Below are positions 11,312-20,329 of a stretch of 64,000 nt of DNA, one piece after another. A program made the translations under genes and the position numbers. Origin of the DNA: DATELY01 sp035276085 (lineage in GTDB: Bacteria > Pseudomonadota > Gammaproteobacteria > Steroidobacterales > Steroidobacteraceae); the NCBI GenBank assembly GCA_035276085.1, contig DATELY010000173.1:1-64000 (forward strand), given 5' to 3'. Below the pieces are notes generated by a model. That model ran no database searches. It had not been told where the DNA came from and saw only the letters and a program-made list of their open reading frames with translations. Within the stretch, counting starts at the first letter, position 1, and each line of letters begins with the position of its first letter.

Positions 11312-13318
11312 TTACTCCGCCGCGAAGCGCAGGCGAGTCATCGCGCGTTGCGACACTTTCTCGCCGTTACGTACGACCGGCTCGAAGCGCCACTGTTTGA
11401 TGGCGCGCACGGCGGCTTCTTCGAACACATCGGCGGGGCTTGCGTTGCGAATCTGCACGTCTTCAACCGTGCCGCTCGGCGTCACGGTGAAGGCCACTTC
11501 GACCCAGCCCTCGATCTTCTTCTTGCGTGCCGAGTCCGGATATTCCGGCGAAACGGTCCTCGTGCGCTTGAGCGCGCCGGCAGAAACGACGTTGGCAGAC
11601 GCGGCCTGATCAGCGAGCACTTTTGCCAACTGCGACTCGGCATCCGTCAAGGCGGCTTCGTTGTAGCGTGCCGCACCGACTTCACGCGAAGCGGCTATCA
11701 AGACCTTCGAACGCTCATATGCCTTGGCTGCCAGCGCCAGCTTACCGTTGTCCAGCAAGCGCATCGAGAGCGCGCGCGAGAGCTCATCGATCGCGGGGCT
11801 CGACGCATCGGCAGCCCGCAGCTGGCCAAGGAGATCGCGTGCACTGTCGCCCTTCGGATCGATGAGCTGACCTGCGCCGATGCGCTGGCGGATGCCGGCG
11901 ATCAACGCGTCATTGCTGGCAGCTGCAGGCGCGCCCGTCGCAGGACGGCGTGCCGTCGCGGACTGTGTAGCCCCACCCGCCCGCGACGTGTTCGCGCGTG
12001 CATCGGCCAGCTGACGCTCGACCGTTGCCAGCGCGGCGCCGGCCGTACCCAACGAACGCGCTCCAGCGATCAATGTCTGGGCCTCATCCAGGCGCCCTGC
12101 TGCCACTGCATCGCGTGACGCTTCGGCAATCTGCTGACCGAGGTCGCGAATCGCCTGGGCAACGCTGGGATCGGTCGGATCCAGGCGCCGTGCCTCGACG
12201 AGTGCGTCACGTGCGCTCCCGCCCAGTGGCGTGACGAGTGCGTCCTGTTGCATCCGCTGAGTCGCCGCCGCAAGCAAGGTACGAACCTTGCCACCCACCT
12301 CTTGTGCCTGTGTCAGCTTGATGCGCTCGCGCTCACGCGCGATCTGAGTATCCAGGAACGCAAGGCGCGGATGCTTCGGATCGATGTCGCGTGCCGTCTC
12401 GATGTTCTTGATCGCATCTTCGAGCTTCTCCGCGAGCAGTGCGGCTTCGGCGCGCTCGAGAACCTTGTCGACCACGCTGCGAATGCCGGCCAATGCCGCT
12501 TCGCTTTGCGGATTCACCGCCAAAGCGCTGCGATAGAGATCCAATGCGCTTTCACCCGCAGGCTCGAGATAGCGGCCTGCATCGAATGCTTCCTTGGCAA
12601 GCGCCAATTCCGCTTTCAGTGGATCCGGCTTGGCGCCCAGCTCGCTGGAGGCTCGTTGTGTGGCCGCTGTGTTCTGCACCACCGGCGCATCGGATTCACG
12701 GGTCATGCTGCTGACAGCGAACCAGATGCCGCCGATGACGACCACCAGCGCGCCGCCGAGCGCGAGATAGCCCTTCAGATAGCTCTTGCTCTCGCCACCG
12801 CTGCTCGCGCCGAGACCCTTGCGCTGAGCCGAGTTCACGAGATCGACATGCTGTGCAACGGCCGCTTCCAGTGTGAGCTTGGTCTGCCCGTGAGAAAGCG
12901 GCGTCAGGAGGAAACGGAAGATGCGGCCCGCGGCGGTCAGCTGCATCAAGGACGCGCTGTCCTCGCGCTTGCCCGCGACCACGACCACGAGGTCCGGAAA
13001 GTGCTGGGTGAGCTGCGCGACCATGCCGGCCACATCGTTCGTGCTGGCCGTATCGGCCACGAGCACGCCGGGACGCAGCGAAGACAGTGTTTCGGCGGCG
13101 TGATCCAGATCGGGCGCTTTCGACACGGGTGTGCCGCGCGGCGCTGCCTTGCGCACGGTTTCCACCAGCTCGGCACTGCGGCTGAGCACGAGGATCGCCG
13201 GCTGACCTGGGTTCGTCTCCGTCATTTGCTGTACGTTCTGCGTGTCGTCGATCTCCAGATCGACTTCCTCGTTGTTGTTCTGTGCGCCATCCGGACGAAT
13301 GGAGTGGACATTGCCCAT
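11312..13318 (-). CDS. Pseudo-receiver / membrane / repeat / TonB chimera
   Basis: A 668-residue protein with an unusual build. Residues about 40-155 look like a response-regulator receiver with a possible acceptor Asp (VLVADTAS), but the N-terminal acidic pair is replaced (VLSRS) and the conserved Lys-Pro is LTP, so phosphorylation is doubtful. A transmembrane helix (YLALGGALVVVIGGIWFAV) follows near residue 190. The next 350 or so residues are Ala/Leu-rich helical, TPR-like repeats. The last 90 residues are a TonB C-terminal domain (SPEYPDSARKKKIEGWVEV). Topology therefore places the receiver in the cytoplasm and the TonB domain in the periplasm. A related protein without TonB lies at 22685-24031. 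Confidence 0.8.
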   Translation of the reverse strand: MGNVHSIRPDGAQNNNEEVDLEIDDTQNVQQMTETNPGQPAILVLSRSAELVETVRKAAPRGTPVSKAPDLDHAAETLSSLRPGVLVADTASTNDVAGMVAQLTQHFPDLVVVVAGKREDSASLMQLTAAGRIFRFLLTPLSHGQTKLTLEAAVAQHVDLVNSAQRKGLGASSGGESKSYLKGYLALGGALVVVIGGIWFAVSSMTRESDAPVVQNTAATQRASSELGAKPDPLKAELALAKEAFDAGRYLEPAGESALDLYRSALAVNPQSEAALAGIRSVVDKVLERAEAALLAEKLEDAIKNIETARDIDPKHPRLAFLDTQIARERERIKLTQAQEVGGKVRTLLAAATQRMQQDALVTPLGGSARDALVEARRLDPTDPSVAQAIRDLGQQIAEASRDAVAAGRLDEAQTLIAGARSLGTAGAALATVERQLADARANTSRAGGATQSATARRPATGAPAAASNDALIAGIRQRIGAGQLIDPKGDSARDLLGQLRAADASSPAIDELSRALSMRLLDNGKLALAAKAYERSKVLIAASREVGAARYNEAALTDAESQLAKVLADQAASANVVSAGALKRTRTVSPEYPDSARKKKIEGWVEVAFTVTPSGTVEDVQIRNASPADVFEEAAVRAIKQWRFEPVVRNGEKVSQRAMTRLRFAAE

Positions 13319-13580
13319 AGACCCTGACCCTCGGGACTCAAGTACGTGGATGAACCGTCAATGTAGCCGGGCGTAATGGTACTTATGGAATATCGATTGA
13401 CTGAGAACTGCATCAGTCTTTTGCCCAAAGTTGGCGTGACCTGTCGCCCAGAACCCGCACCCCTGCTTACCCGACGACCTCATGCGACCGATTCTGACCG
13501 CCGCCTCGAAGCAATACGTGCGACCGTGTCACCGATTGGAGCAGCCCTGCTCCGTCAATCGATGTTGCGGCGCCACACAT
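13319..13580. other. Intergenic region upstream of the TonB chimera gene
   Basis: No convincing gene. It must contain the promoter of the minus-strand gene ending at 13318; the AT-richer segment around 13375-13400 is the most likely place, but no clear consensus promoter is seen. Confidence 0.4.
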
Positions 13581-13735
13581 TAGTGGCCTGTAACAACTGA
13601 TTCGATACCGAGGCTTGCGCCTGCTGGCTTGCTGGTCGGCTGGCCAGAACCCTGGCAAAACCTTCTGGCCAACAAGCCAGCTCGCCAGCCGGCCGCTCAC
13701 TCAGACAGTCCACAGTCAGTTGTTACAGGCCACTA
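13581..13735. repeat. 155-bp palindromic element with perfect 19-bp terminal inverted repeats
   Basis: TAGTGGCCTGTAACAACTG (13581-13599) is exactly reverse-complemented at 13717-13735. Inside are two arms of about 30 bp, 22 of 30 positions complementary, ending in TGGCCAGAA and TTCTGGCCA around a 13-nt loop (about 13620-13692). The inner part shares 18 bp with the palindrome at 34447-34510. The layout resembles a miniature inverted-repeat element; no obvious target-site duplication was recognised. Confidence 0.75.
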
Positions 13736-13811
13736 GTCCCGGTCATGAATCTTCGCGAGACTGCGAAGAGTTACGTGCTCGCCCCTCCAGCCTTCTGCAA
13801 GGACACCCACG

Positions 13812-15914
13812 GTGCTTGAACCTCCCATCGCTCGCATCCGCGAGCACGTCGTGAGCTCTGCGCATGGTTCGCGCCGCGATCCGTATTTCTGGCTGCGGGA
13901 CGACACGCGCCAGAATCCTGACGTCCTCGCCTATCTCGCCGCCGAGAACGGCTACTACGAAGCGACGATGCGACCGCACGGGCCGCTGATCGAGAACCTG
14001 TACACCGAAATCGTCGCGCGCATCCGTGAGGACGATACGAGCGTTCCCGTGCGTTATCGCGGCTATTGGTACTGGACCGAACAGCGCCGTGGCAGTCAAT
14101 ACCCGTGGTACTGGCGACGAGCCGACCGCACGGGCAGCGAGCCAGAGCTGCTACTGGACTGCAACGAACGCGCTGTCGGGCACGACTTCTACCAGTTGGG
14201 TGGCTACGAGGTCAGTCCCGACAACCGCTTGCTGGCCTGTGTCGAGGACTTCGTCGGACGCAGACAGCTGCAACTGCGCATCAAGGATCTGCACAGCGGC
14301 GGATTCCTCGAAGATGTGATCGAACACGTCGAGGGCAGTGTCGTGTGGACCGACGACTGTCGCGGCGTGCTGTACGTCGAACAGGATCCCGTCACGCTGC
14401 TGGGGCGGCGTGTGAAGCGTCACGTATTGGGCAGCGACCCCGCGAGCGACACGGTCATCTACGAAGAAAGCGACGAGAGCTTCGATCTGGCGGTATCGCG
14501 ATCGAAGTCCGAGCGCTACCTCTTCATCGTGGCGGAAAGCACGGTCTCGTCCGAATGGCGCCATGCATTGGCAAACGATCCGCAGTTGCGCTTCGAGGTG
14601 TTTCTGCCACGTGCTCGCGATCACGAGTATGACATCGAGCATCTCGACGACAGCTTCATCGTGCGCACCAACTGGCACGCACCGAACTTTCGCATCATGC
14701 GTGCAGCCATTGCCGCGCATGCCACGTGCGAGCAGTGGTCGGAGATCGTGGAACACGATGCGAACGTCTTCATTCACGAAGTGGAAGTCTTTCGCACGTT
14801 CTTCGCGCTGAGTGAACGCTCCGACGGCTTGCGTCGCATCCGCGTGCACAGGGCAAACGGCGAGCGGTTTCTGATTGCCGCCGCCGACCCGGCTTATACG
14901 GCCGACATCGGCGCGAATCCCGAGCTCGATACGGCGCAGCTGCGCTACGTATACACCTCGCTCACGACGCCGCTGAGCACGTACGACTACGATGTCGCGA
15001 CGCGCCAGCAAACGCTGCTCAAGCGTGAGGTCGTCCTGGGTGAGTTCGATGCCACGCACTATCGCAGCGAATTTCTGTGGGCGCAGAGCCGGGATGGCGC
15101 TCGCATCCCCATCTCACTTGTGTATCGGCCCGATCGTGCACGGCTCGGCACTGCGCCGCTGTATCTGTACGCGTACGGCGCCTACGGCGTCACGATCGAT
15201 CCGGCGTTCAGCAGCACGCGCCTGTCCTTGCTGGATCGTGGCTATGTGTTCGCCATCGCGCACGTGCGTGGCGGACAGGAGCTCGGCCGTCAGTGGTACG
15301 ACGCGGGCCGCTTGCTGAACAAGCGCAACAGCTTCACCGACTACATCGATGCCACTCAGTATCTGGTGGCTGAGGGTTATGCCGCTCGCGGTCGTGTCAT
15401 TGCCGCGGGCGGCAGTGCCGGTGGCTTGTTGGTCGGCGCGGTCATCAACATGGCGGCCGAAGAATATTGCGCGGCTGTGGCGCATGTACCGTTCGTCGAT
15501 CCTGTGACGACGATGCTCGATGAGTCCATTCCGCTCACGACGCTCGAGTACGACGAATGGGGCAATCCGAACGAGCGCGAGTTCTATGAATACATGCTCA
15601 CGTATTCGCCGTACGACAACGTGCGGCGCCAACCCTATCCCGCCTTGCTCGTAACGAGCGGGCTTTGGGATAGTCAGGTGCAGTACTTCGAACCGGCCAA
15701 GTGGGTTGCCAAGCTCAGGACCATGAACACGAGCAGGAATCCCATTCTCCTGCGCACGGAGATGCAGGCGGGCCACGGCGGCAAATCGGGTCGTTACCGC
15801 CGGTTGCATGAGATCGCGGAGGAATACGCGTTCGTGCTGTTGTCCACGGACGGACGGCTCGTCGCCGACCCGGCAATGGAACAGGCATTGGCGCTGAGCA
15901 CCGCCACGCGCTGA
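13812..15914 (+). CDS. S9-family serine peptidase, oligopeptidase B-like
   Basis: A 700-residue prolyl-oligopeptidase-family enzyme, close in length and sequence to oligopeptidase B (PtrB), which cuts short peptides after basic residues. The N-terminal DPYFWLRDD motif, the beta-propeller region (about residues 75-420) and an alpha/beta-hydrolase domain are present. The triad is visible as Ser in GGSAGGLL, Asp in SGLWDSQVQYFEP and His in QAGHGGKSGR. It starts at GTG 13812. No signal peptide is present, so it is probably cytoplasmic. It is a single gene between a palindromic element and a two-component gene. Confidence 0.9.
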   Translation: MLEPPIARIREHVVSSAHGSRRDPYFWLRDDTRQNPDVLAYLAAENGYYEATMRPHGPLIENLYTEIVARIREDDTSVPVRYRGYWYWTEQRRGSQYPWYWRRADRTGSEPELLLDCNERAVGHDFYQLGGYEVSPDNRLLACVEDFVGRRQLQLRIKDLHSGGFLEDVIEHVEGSVVWTDDCRGVLYVEQDPVTLLGRRVKRHVLGSDPASDTVIYEESDESFDLAVSRSKSERYLFIVAESTVSSEWRHALANDPQLRFEVFLPRARDHEYDIEHLDDSFIVRTNWHAPNFRIMRAAIAAHATCEQWSEIVEHDANVFIHEVEVFRTFFALSERSDGLRRIRVHRANGERFLIAAADPAYTADIGANPELDTAQLRYVYTSLTTPLSTYDYDVATRQQTLLKREVVLGEFDATHYRSEFLWAQSRDGARIPISLVYRPDRARLGTAPLYLYAYGAYGVTIDPAFSSTRLSLLDRGYVFAIAHVRGGQELGRQWYDAGRLLNKRNSFTDYIDATQYLVAEGYAARGRVIAAGGSAGGLLVGAVINMAAEEYCAAVAHVPFVDPVTTMLDESIPLTTLEYDEWGNPNEREFYEYMLTYSPYDNVRRQPYPALLVTSGLWDSQVQYFEPAKWVAKLRTMNTSRNPILLRTEMQAGHGGKSGRYRRLHEIAEEYAFVLLSTDGRLVADPAMEQALALSTATR

Positions 15915-15980
15915 ACAAAGCTTGTCAGCGCCCGCTCGCTGTCGTCATCATCGCTCGTCGCCAAACCATTCGAGAACGTG

Positions 15981-16424
15981 ATGCTGCCCTTGCTGTCGCA
16001 ACCGAGCGGTGCTCATCCCTATGTCCTGTTGGCCGACGACAGCGAGAACGAGGCCGAGCTCGCCCAGCTGGCGTTCTCGCGTGCGGGCATCGTGCGGGAG
16101 CTCGTGTGGGCCCAGGATGGGGAAGCCGCATTCGCCTGTCTGCAACGCGGGGCGAGTTCGCTGCCGCAGTTTTTGCTGATGGACTTGCACATGCCGAAGC
16201 TCGATGGTCTGGCATTGCTCGCGCGCATCCGCAGCGACGCCCGACTGCAACATCTGCCGACCATCGTGATGTCCGCGAGCACACAGCCTCAGGACGTGCA
16301 ACGCAGCCTGAGTGCGGGTGCGAATAGTTACGTTTGCAAGCCCGTCGACTTTCAGCAATTCACTGAGCAGCTCGCGCTGCTCGCACGCTACTGGATCCAG
16401 GTGCACCTGGGACTGCGCAGATAA
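15981..16424 (+). CDS. Stand-alone response regulator (Rcp1/CheY-like receiver)
   Basis: A 147-residue protein consisting of one receiver domain. The acidic pair (LLADDSENE), acceptor Asp (LLMDLHMPKLDG), Thr/Ser (VMSAS) and Lys-Pro (YVCKPVD) are intact, so phosphorylation is expected. ATG 15981 directly follows a GTG at 15978; either could be used. There is no output domain, so it must act through protein partners. It lies 145 bp upstream of the HD-GYP gene in the same orientation and is a candidate partner of that protein. Confidence 0.88.
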   Translation: MLPLLSQPSGAHPYVLLADDSENEAELAQLAFSRAGIVRELVWAQDGEAAFACLQRGASSLPQFLLMDLHMPKLDGLALLARIRSDARLQHLPTIVMSASTQPQDVQRSLSAGANSYVCKPVDFQQFTEQLALLARYWIQVHLGLRR

Positions 16425-16569
16425 ACCCTGGGGCGCCAGGCAAACTGTGCGCCAGCACTCATTTGGGGCTGAAATCACGCCCCTTTGACCCCCCCGGTGG
16501 GGGCGCGGTCGGCATACTGCTTGGGCGTGAAACCCCTATGAGTGCCCACCCAGCAATCTGCCGGATCCT

Positions 16570-18324
16570 ATGAGCCACATCCTGATCGCCTACGAGCGCG
16601 AGGCCGAACAAGTCTCGTTGGAAAAATTGCTGCTGAATCGTGGCCACTCGGTGGTGCGCGCCGCAAACGGTCTGGAGGCGCTCGATGTGGCACGCCGCGA
16701 AGCACCTGAGCTCATCGTGTGCGATGTGTTGCTGCCACGCATGGACGGTATCGCCCTGTGCCGCAAGTGGAAGCAGGATGAGCGGCTGCAGAGCGTGCCC
16801 TTCGTGTTCCATACGCAGCGCTACGACGATCCCAAGTACGAGCGCTTCGCGCTCGAGCTCGGCGCTGAACGTTTTCTGGCCCGCACGGTGCGGCCCGAAG
16901 CCGTGCTGCAAGCCATCGATGAAGTGCTCGCCAGTGCCCCCCGCCGCGTGCCGGTACTGGAAACGCCCGCACCCGATGTCAGTGCCATGACACGCTCACA
17001 GGCCCTGGTGCGCGAACAGCAGCTGCGCACGCAACTCGCGGAGCTCGAGGCAACCGCAAAACGCCATGCGCTGGGCGAGGCGCAATTTCGCGGTTTGTTC
17101 GAGGACAACCCGTTGCCGCTGATCATTGCCGATCTCGCGAGCGGCGGTTTCATTGCAGTGAATGCGGCCGCGCTGGAGTTCTACGGTTATCAGCGCTCGG
17201 AACTGCTTGCCTTGCCACGCTCGGCACTCAACGCGGCGCAATCGCGCGAGAGCGATCAGGACGTGATCTGGCATGTGCGCAAGGATGGGCGGCGTATTCC
17301 TGTCGCACTGGCCTCCACGGAGATTCAGTTCGCCGGGCGTGCGGCCGAGCTGATCTGCGTGCAGGACATCGTCAATGCCTGGCAGCATGCCCACAACATC
17401 CAGGCGCAGTTGAAACTACAGCGCAATCTGCTGGATGTGATGCCTGGCGGCTGGTGCCTCGTCGATCGCGAAGGTCACCTGATGGACGCGAACGAAGTGT
17501 ACTGCCGCATGTCCGGCTACGAGCGCGATGAGCTGCTGAGCAAGCGGCTCAAGGATCTCGAAGTCGAAGGCAGCGGCGGCGGGGACTACGAGACACAGCA
17601 TCGCCGTCGCGATGGCGCGATGTATCCCGTGGACGTTCGAGTCACCGCTCTGCGCGATGCTGCGGGAACGGAGACGGGTGCGCGCATCCTCCTCATTCAG
17701 GAACCTTCGGCCCGAGCGCTCACGGCGATCACCGCACAGCATCGAGCCCAGCGCGAAGCCAACGAATATGCCCAGTTGAGCGTGGCGCTGCTCGAGGAGC
17801 ACGAGCTCTATGCCAAGGGCTCGGCACAACGCGTGGCGCAACTCGCGTTCGAGCTCGCACGCGAAACCGGATTGAGCCCGGCGCAGTGCGAGCGCGTACG
17901 CCTCGCCGGCCTGCTGCACGATGTCGGTTTGATGTCCGTTCCCGCAAGCCTGCTGCACAAGCCTGCCGACTTCACGCCTGCCGAGATGGCGCTCGTGTGC
18001 TCGCATGCCGAAGCCGGTGCGAAGTTGCTGGCGCGATTGCCTGATCCGCGCATCGGGGAAATCGTGCATCAGCATCACGAACGCGTGAACGGCAGCGGCT
18101 ATCCGCGCGGCTTGAGCGGTGAGGCCATCTGCATCGAAGCACGCGTGCTTGCCGTGGCCGATGTCGTCGAAGCCATGTGCTCGCCGCGCCCGCATCGCGC
18201 CGCACTAGGCACACAAGTGGCCTTGGCAGAGATCGAAGGCAATGCCGGCGTGCTGTACGACAGCAAGGTCGTTGCCGCGTGTCTGCGATTGCTGCGCGAA
18301 CAGCAGTTTGCATTTGCCGCTTGA
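16570..18324 (+). CDS. REC-PAS-PAS-HD-GYP protein, probable c-di-GMP phosphodiesterase
   Basis: A 584-residue cytoplasmic signalling protein. Order: receiver-like domain (1-120, acceptor Asp in IVCDVLLPRMDG), short coiled coil (about 145-170), PAS (175-285), PAS (295-405), then an HD-GYP domain (410-580). The HD dyad is in LLHDVGLMSVP and the GYP segment is HHERVNGSGYPRGL, consistent with hydrolysis of cyclic di-GMP. The usual His of the GHSxRV motif upstream of HD appears as Ser (KGSAQRVA), which could change the metal centre. Three c-di-GMP riboswitches lie within the next 2.1 kb, so the enzyme may set the local signal. Confidence 0.9.
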   Translation: MSHILIAYEREAEQVSLEKLLLNRGHSVVRAANGLEALDVARREAPELIVCDVLLPRMDGIALCRKWKQDERLQSVPFVFHTQRYDDPKYERFALELGAERFLARTVRPEAVLQAIDEVLASAPRRVPVLETPAPDVSAMTRSQALVREQQLRTQLAELEATAKRHALGEAQFRGLFEDNPLPLIIADLASGGFIAVNAAALEFYGYQRSELLALPRSALNAAQSRESDQDVIWHVRKDGRRIPVALASTEIQFAGRAAELICVQDIVNAWQHAHNIQAQLKLQRNLLDVMPGGWCLVDREGHLMDANEVYCRMSGYERDELLSKRLKDLEVEGSGGGDYETQHRRRDGAMYPVDVRVTALRDAAGTETGARILLIQEPSARALTAITAQHRAQREANEYAQLSVALLEEHELYAKGSAQRVAQLAFELARETGLSPAQCERVRLAGLLHDVGLMSVPASLLHKPADFTPAEMALVCSHAEAGAKLLARLPDPRIGEIVHQHHERVNGSGYPRGLSGEAICIEARVLAVADVVEAMCSPRPHRAALGTQVALAEIEGNAGVLYDSKVVAACLRLLREQQFAFAA

Positions 18325-18486
18325 AGCTCGACGCGAGCTCCGTCGAGCACGCCGCGTGGGCGTGCGACCGCAAAAGTCCCACAGCACGCTCATCCCCTGC
18401 CTGAAGCCTTTTGGCGTCAACGGGTAGCCGTCGATGGCGGCCCTGCCCGATATGTCCCTCTCATTGACACGTGCACACTGCCTACC
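18325..18486. other. Gap between HD-GYP gene and first riboswitch
   Basis: No gene is seen. It should contain the promoter for the riboswitch-controlled transcript; no clear consensus is recognised. Confidence 0.4.
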
Positions 18487-18580
18487 GTCGCACAAGGGCA
18501 TAACCGTCGTAAGGCGGTGACGCAAAGCCTCCGGTCCCAAGCTCGTGACATACGAGACGGATAGCGGGGTTACCGGTGGA
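18487..18580 (+). promoter_or_regulatory. c-di-GMP class I (GEMM-I) riboswitch aptamer 1
   Basis: The sequence follows the Vibrio Vc2 aptamer closely: CACAAGGGCATAACC, a P2 hairpin CCGTC-GTAA-GGCGG with a GNRA loop, the conserved GACGCAAAGCCTCCGG core, a variable P3 hairpin, and the closing TAGCGGGGTTACCGG. It is in the 5' leader of the Ig-like protein gene at 18745. One difference from the other two copies is CATAACC instead of CAAACC in the first strand. Confidence 0.93.
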
Positions 18581-18633
18581 AGTACTCCATCGTGAAGCCT
18601 ACAGATCGGACTCAAGCAATCGCTCCGTTCAGC

Positions 18634-18677
18634 TTCCCTTGACGACACGGTCCCCGCCAAACGGGGGTTCAAGGGAA
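18634..18677 (+). other. Nested stem-loop, candidate riboswitch expression platform
   Basis: TTCCCTTGA (18634-18642) pairs with TCAAGGGAA (18669-18677), enclosing a second CCCCG/CGGGG hairpin. It lies between aptamer 1 and the gene it precedes. It lacks a T run, so it may act on translation, stability or processing rather than intrinsic termination. Confidence 0.5.
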
Positions 18678-18744
18678 ATTCTCGCTGGTTTGCTCAGTCA
18701 CGCCGGACAGCGGCGTCGCGAATGCAAGCTCACGGAGTGGACAC

Positions 18745-19938
18745 ATGCATTTTCACAGTCGTTCGATCACGCGTCACGCCGCCATCCTGAGTGTACTGTC
18801 GGTTGGATTGTTCAATGCCCTGCCGCAAGTTGCGCTCGCCAGCGGCAGCCCGCCCGTCATCACCACGCCTGCGCCGCTCACGGCGACCGTAGGCAAGTAT
18901 TTTTCGTATACGCCGACGATCAGGGACGCAGAGGGCGATGCCCTGCATGTGCGCCTCTACAACCGTCCGGCATGGCTCAACATCGATCGCGCGACCGGCC
19001 GCATCTACGGCACGCCGAGCGCCACCGCGAGCTATAAATGGCTCGCATACAAGGCATATGACGGCACGGGTTCTACCACTGGCGCGTACTTCACGTTGAG
19101 CGTGGTGAAGAGCACCACGACGAACACTGCGCCGACCATCTCCGGCACGCCACCGACCTCGGGCACGGTGAACTCCGCGTACAGCTTCCAACCGACTGCG
19201 AAGGATGCGAATGGCGATACGCTCGCGTTCAGCATCGCGAACAAGCCTTCGTGGGCCACGTTCAGCACGGCGACGGGTCGCTTGTACGGCACGCCGACGG
19301 CTGGCGGTACGTTCAGCGGTATCGCGATCAACGTGAGCGATGGCAAGGCCAGTGCTTCGCTGCCGACGTTTGCGATCACGGTCGCTGCCGGTACGACGAA
19401 TCGCGCTCCCGTCATCAGCGGTACGCCAGCATCTTCCGTGAATGCGGGTGATGCATATAACTTCGCGCCCACGGTTTCCGATGCGGATGGCGATGCGTTG
19501 ACCTTCAGCATTGCGAACAAGCCCGCATGGGCGGCGTTCAATGCAGGCACGGGTCGTCTCTCGGGAACACCGACGGCAGCGCAGGTCGGCAGCTACAGCA
19601 ATGTCGCGATCACGGTCAGCGACGGCAAAGCGGCCGCGAAGCTCGCGCCGTTTGCCATCGCGGTGGTGCAAGTGTCTTCCGGTAATGCGTCGCTCTCGTG
19701 GACGCCGCCGACAGAGAACACCGATGGTTCTGCGCTGACGAATCTCGCGGGCTATCGCATCTACTACGGCACGAGCGCGAACTCGATGACCCAGGTAGTG
19801 CAAGTCGCGAACGCGGGCATGACGAGCTACGTGCTCGAGAATCTCTCGCCGGCCACTTACTACTTCTCGTTGAAGGCTTACAACTCCGGCGGTGCTGAAA
19901 GCGCGCAGTCGAACGTGGTGAGCAAGTCGGTGCAGTAA
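18745..19938 (+). CDS. Secreted protein with three putative Ig (He_PIG) repeats and FN3 domain
   Basis: A 397-residue protein with a Sec signal peptide ending near QVALA-SG (about residue 32). Three repeats of about 90 residues follow the He_PIG pattern: APTISGTP, AYSFxPxAxDxDGDxLxFSI, NKPxWAxFxxxTGRLxGTP, and ISVSDGKASASL. A fibronectin III-like domain (SWTPPTENTDGS to SAQSNVVSK) ends the protein. Such proteins are usually cell-surface or extracellular adhesion or matrix components. It is a paralogue of the lipoprotein at 20571. A c-di-GMP riboswitch in its leader places it under second-messenger control. The ATG at 18745 has a GGAG site seven bases upstream. Confidence 0.85.
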   Translation: MHFHSRSITRHAAILSVLSVGLFNALPQVALASGSPPVITTPAPLTATVGKYFSYTPTIRDAEGDALHVRLYNRPAWLNIDRATGRIYGTPSATASYKWLAYKAYDGTGSTTGAYFTLSVVKSTTTNTAPTISGTPPTSGTVNSAYSFQPTAKDANGDTLAFSIANKPSWATFSTATGRLYGTPTAGGTFSGIAINVSDGKASASLPTFAITVAAGTTNRAPVISGTPASSVNAGDAYNFAPTVSDADGDALTFSIANKPAWAAFNAGTGRLSGTPTAAQVGSYSNVAITVSDGKAAAKLAPFAIAVVQVSSGNASLSWTPPTENTDGSALTNLAGYRIYYGTSANSMTQVVQVANAGMTSYVLENLSPATYYFSLKAYNSGGAESAQSNVVSKSVQ

Positions 19939-19964
19939 GCTCGAGTTGCAACTCGAACTTGACT

Positions 19965-20003
19965 AAACGGGGTGGCGGCAACGTCCACCCCGTTCCATTT
20001 TTC
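19965..20003 (+). terminator. Rho-independent terminator
   Basis: AACGGGGTGG (19966-19975) pairs with CCACCCCGTT (19985-19994), followed by CCATTTTT. It ends the first Ig-protein transcript and separates it from the tandem riboswitches, so the second gene has its own promoter. Confidence 0.9.
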
Positions 20004-20095
20004 GCAGCAGAAAATGTTTATGTGAACACGCAAGACGCGCTGTTCTGTCGGGTTCTTAAGACACTACTCAAGACCGATTGTCTGTAGTTAACTCC

Positions 20096-20186
20096 AGCAC
20101 GCACAAGGGTAAACCCGTCGTAAGGCGGGGACGCAAAGCCTCCGGTCCATGAGCGTTTCACGCGCGGGATAGCGGGGTTGCCGGCC
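20096..20186 (+). promoter_or_regulatory. c-di-GMP class I (GEMM-I) riboswitch aptamer 2
   Basis: CACAAGGGTAAACC, a P2 hairpin CCCGTC-GTAA-GGCGGG, the GGGACGCAAAGCCTCCGG core, a P3 hairpin, and TAGCGGGGTTGCCGG reproduce the GEMM-I consensus. It is the first of two aptamers in series upstream of the lipoprotein gene at 20571. Confidence 0.94.
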
Positions 20187-20329
20187 AGGCTCCGATCTCG
20201 AAGCTGCAGCCGTCATCCACTCGCGCTCGACGCACACGAACCGAACCTTGCCGCTCTGGTGCAGTGCCTGTGAAGGGCACTGTTACGCGCGCTGAGCTTG
20301 CATAAGCGCTCGCGCTGTAACGTAAAGAC

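Noticed and set aside
13812..13860. Signal peptide on the S9 peptidase
   Set aside because: The N-terminus is charged and shows no hydrophobic core, as in cytoplasmic oligopeptidase B.
16485..16515. TTGACC...CATACT as a sigma-70 promoter for the HD-GYP gene
   Set aside because: The spacing is about 22 bp, well outside 16-19 bp.
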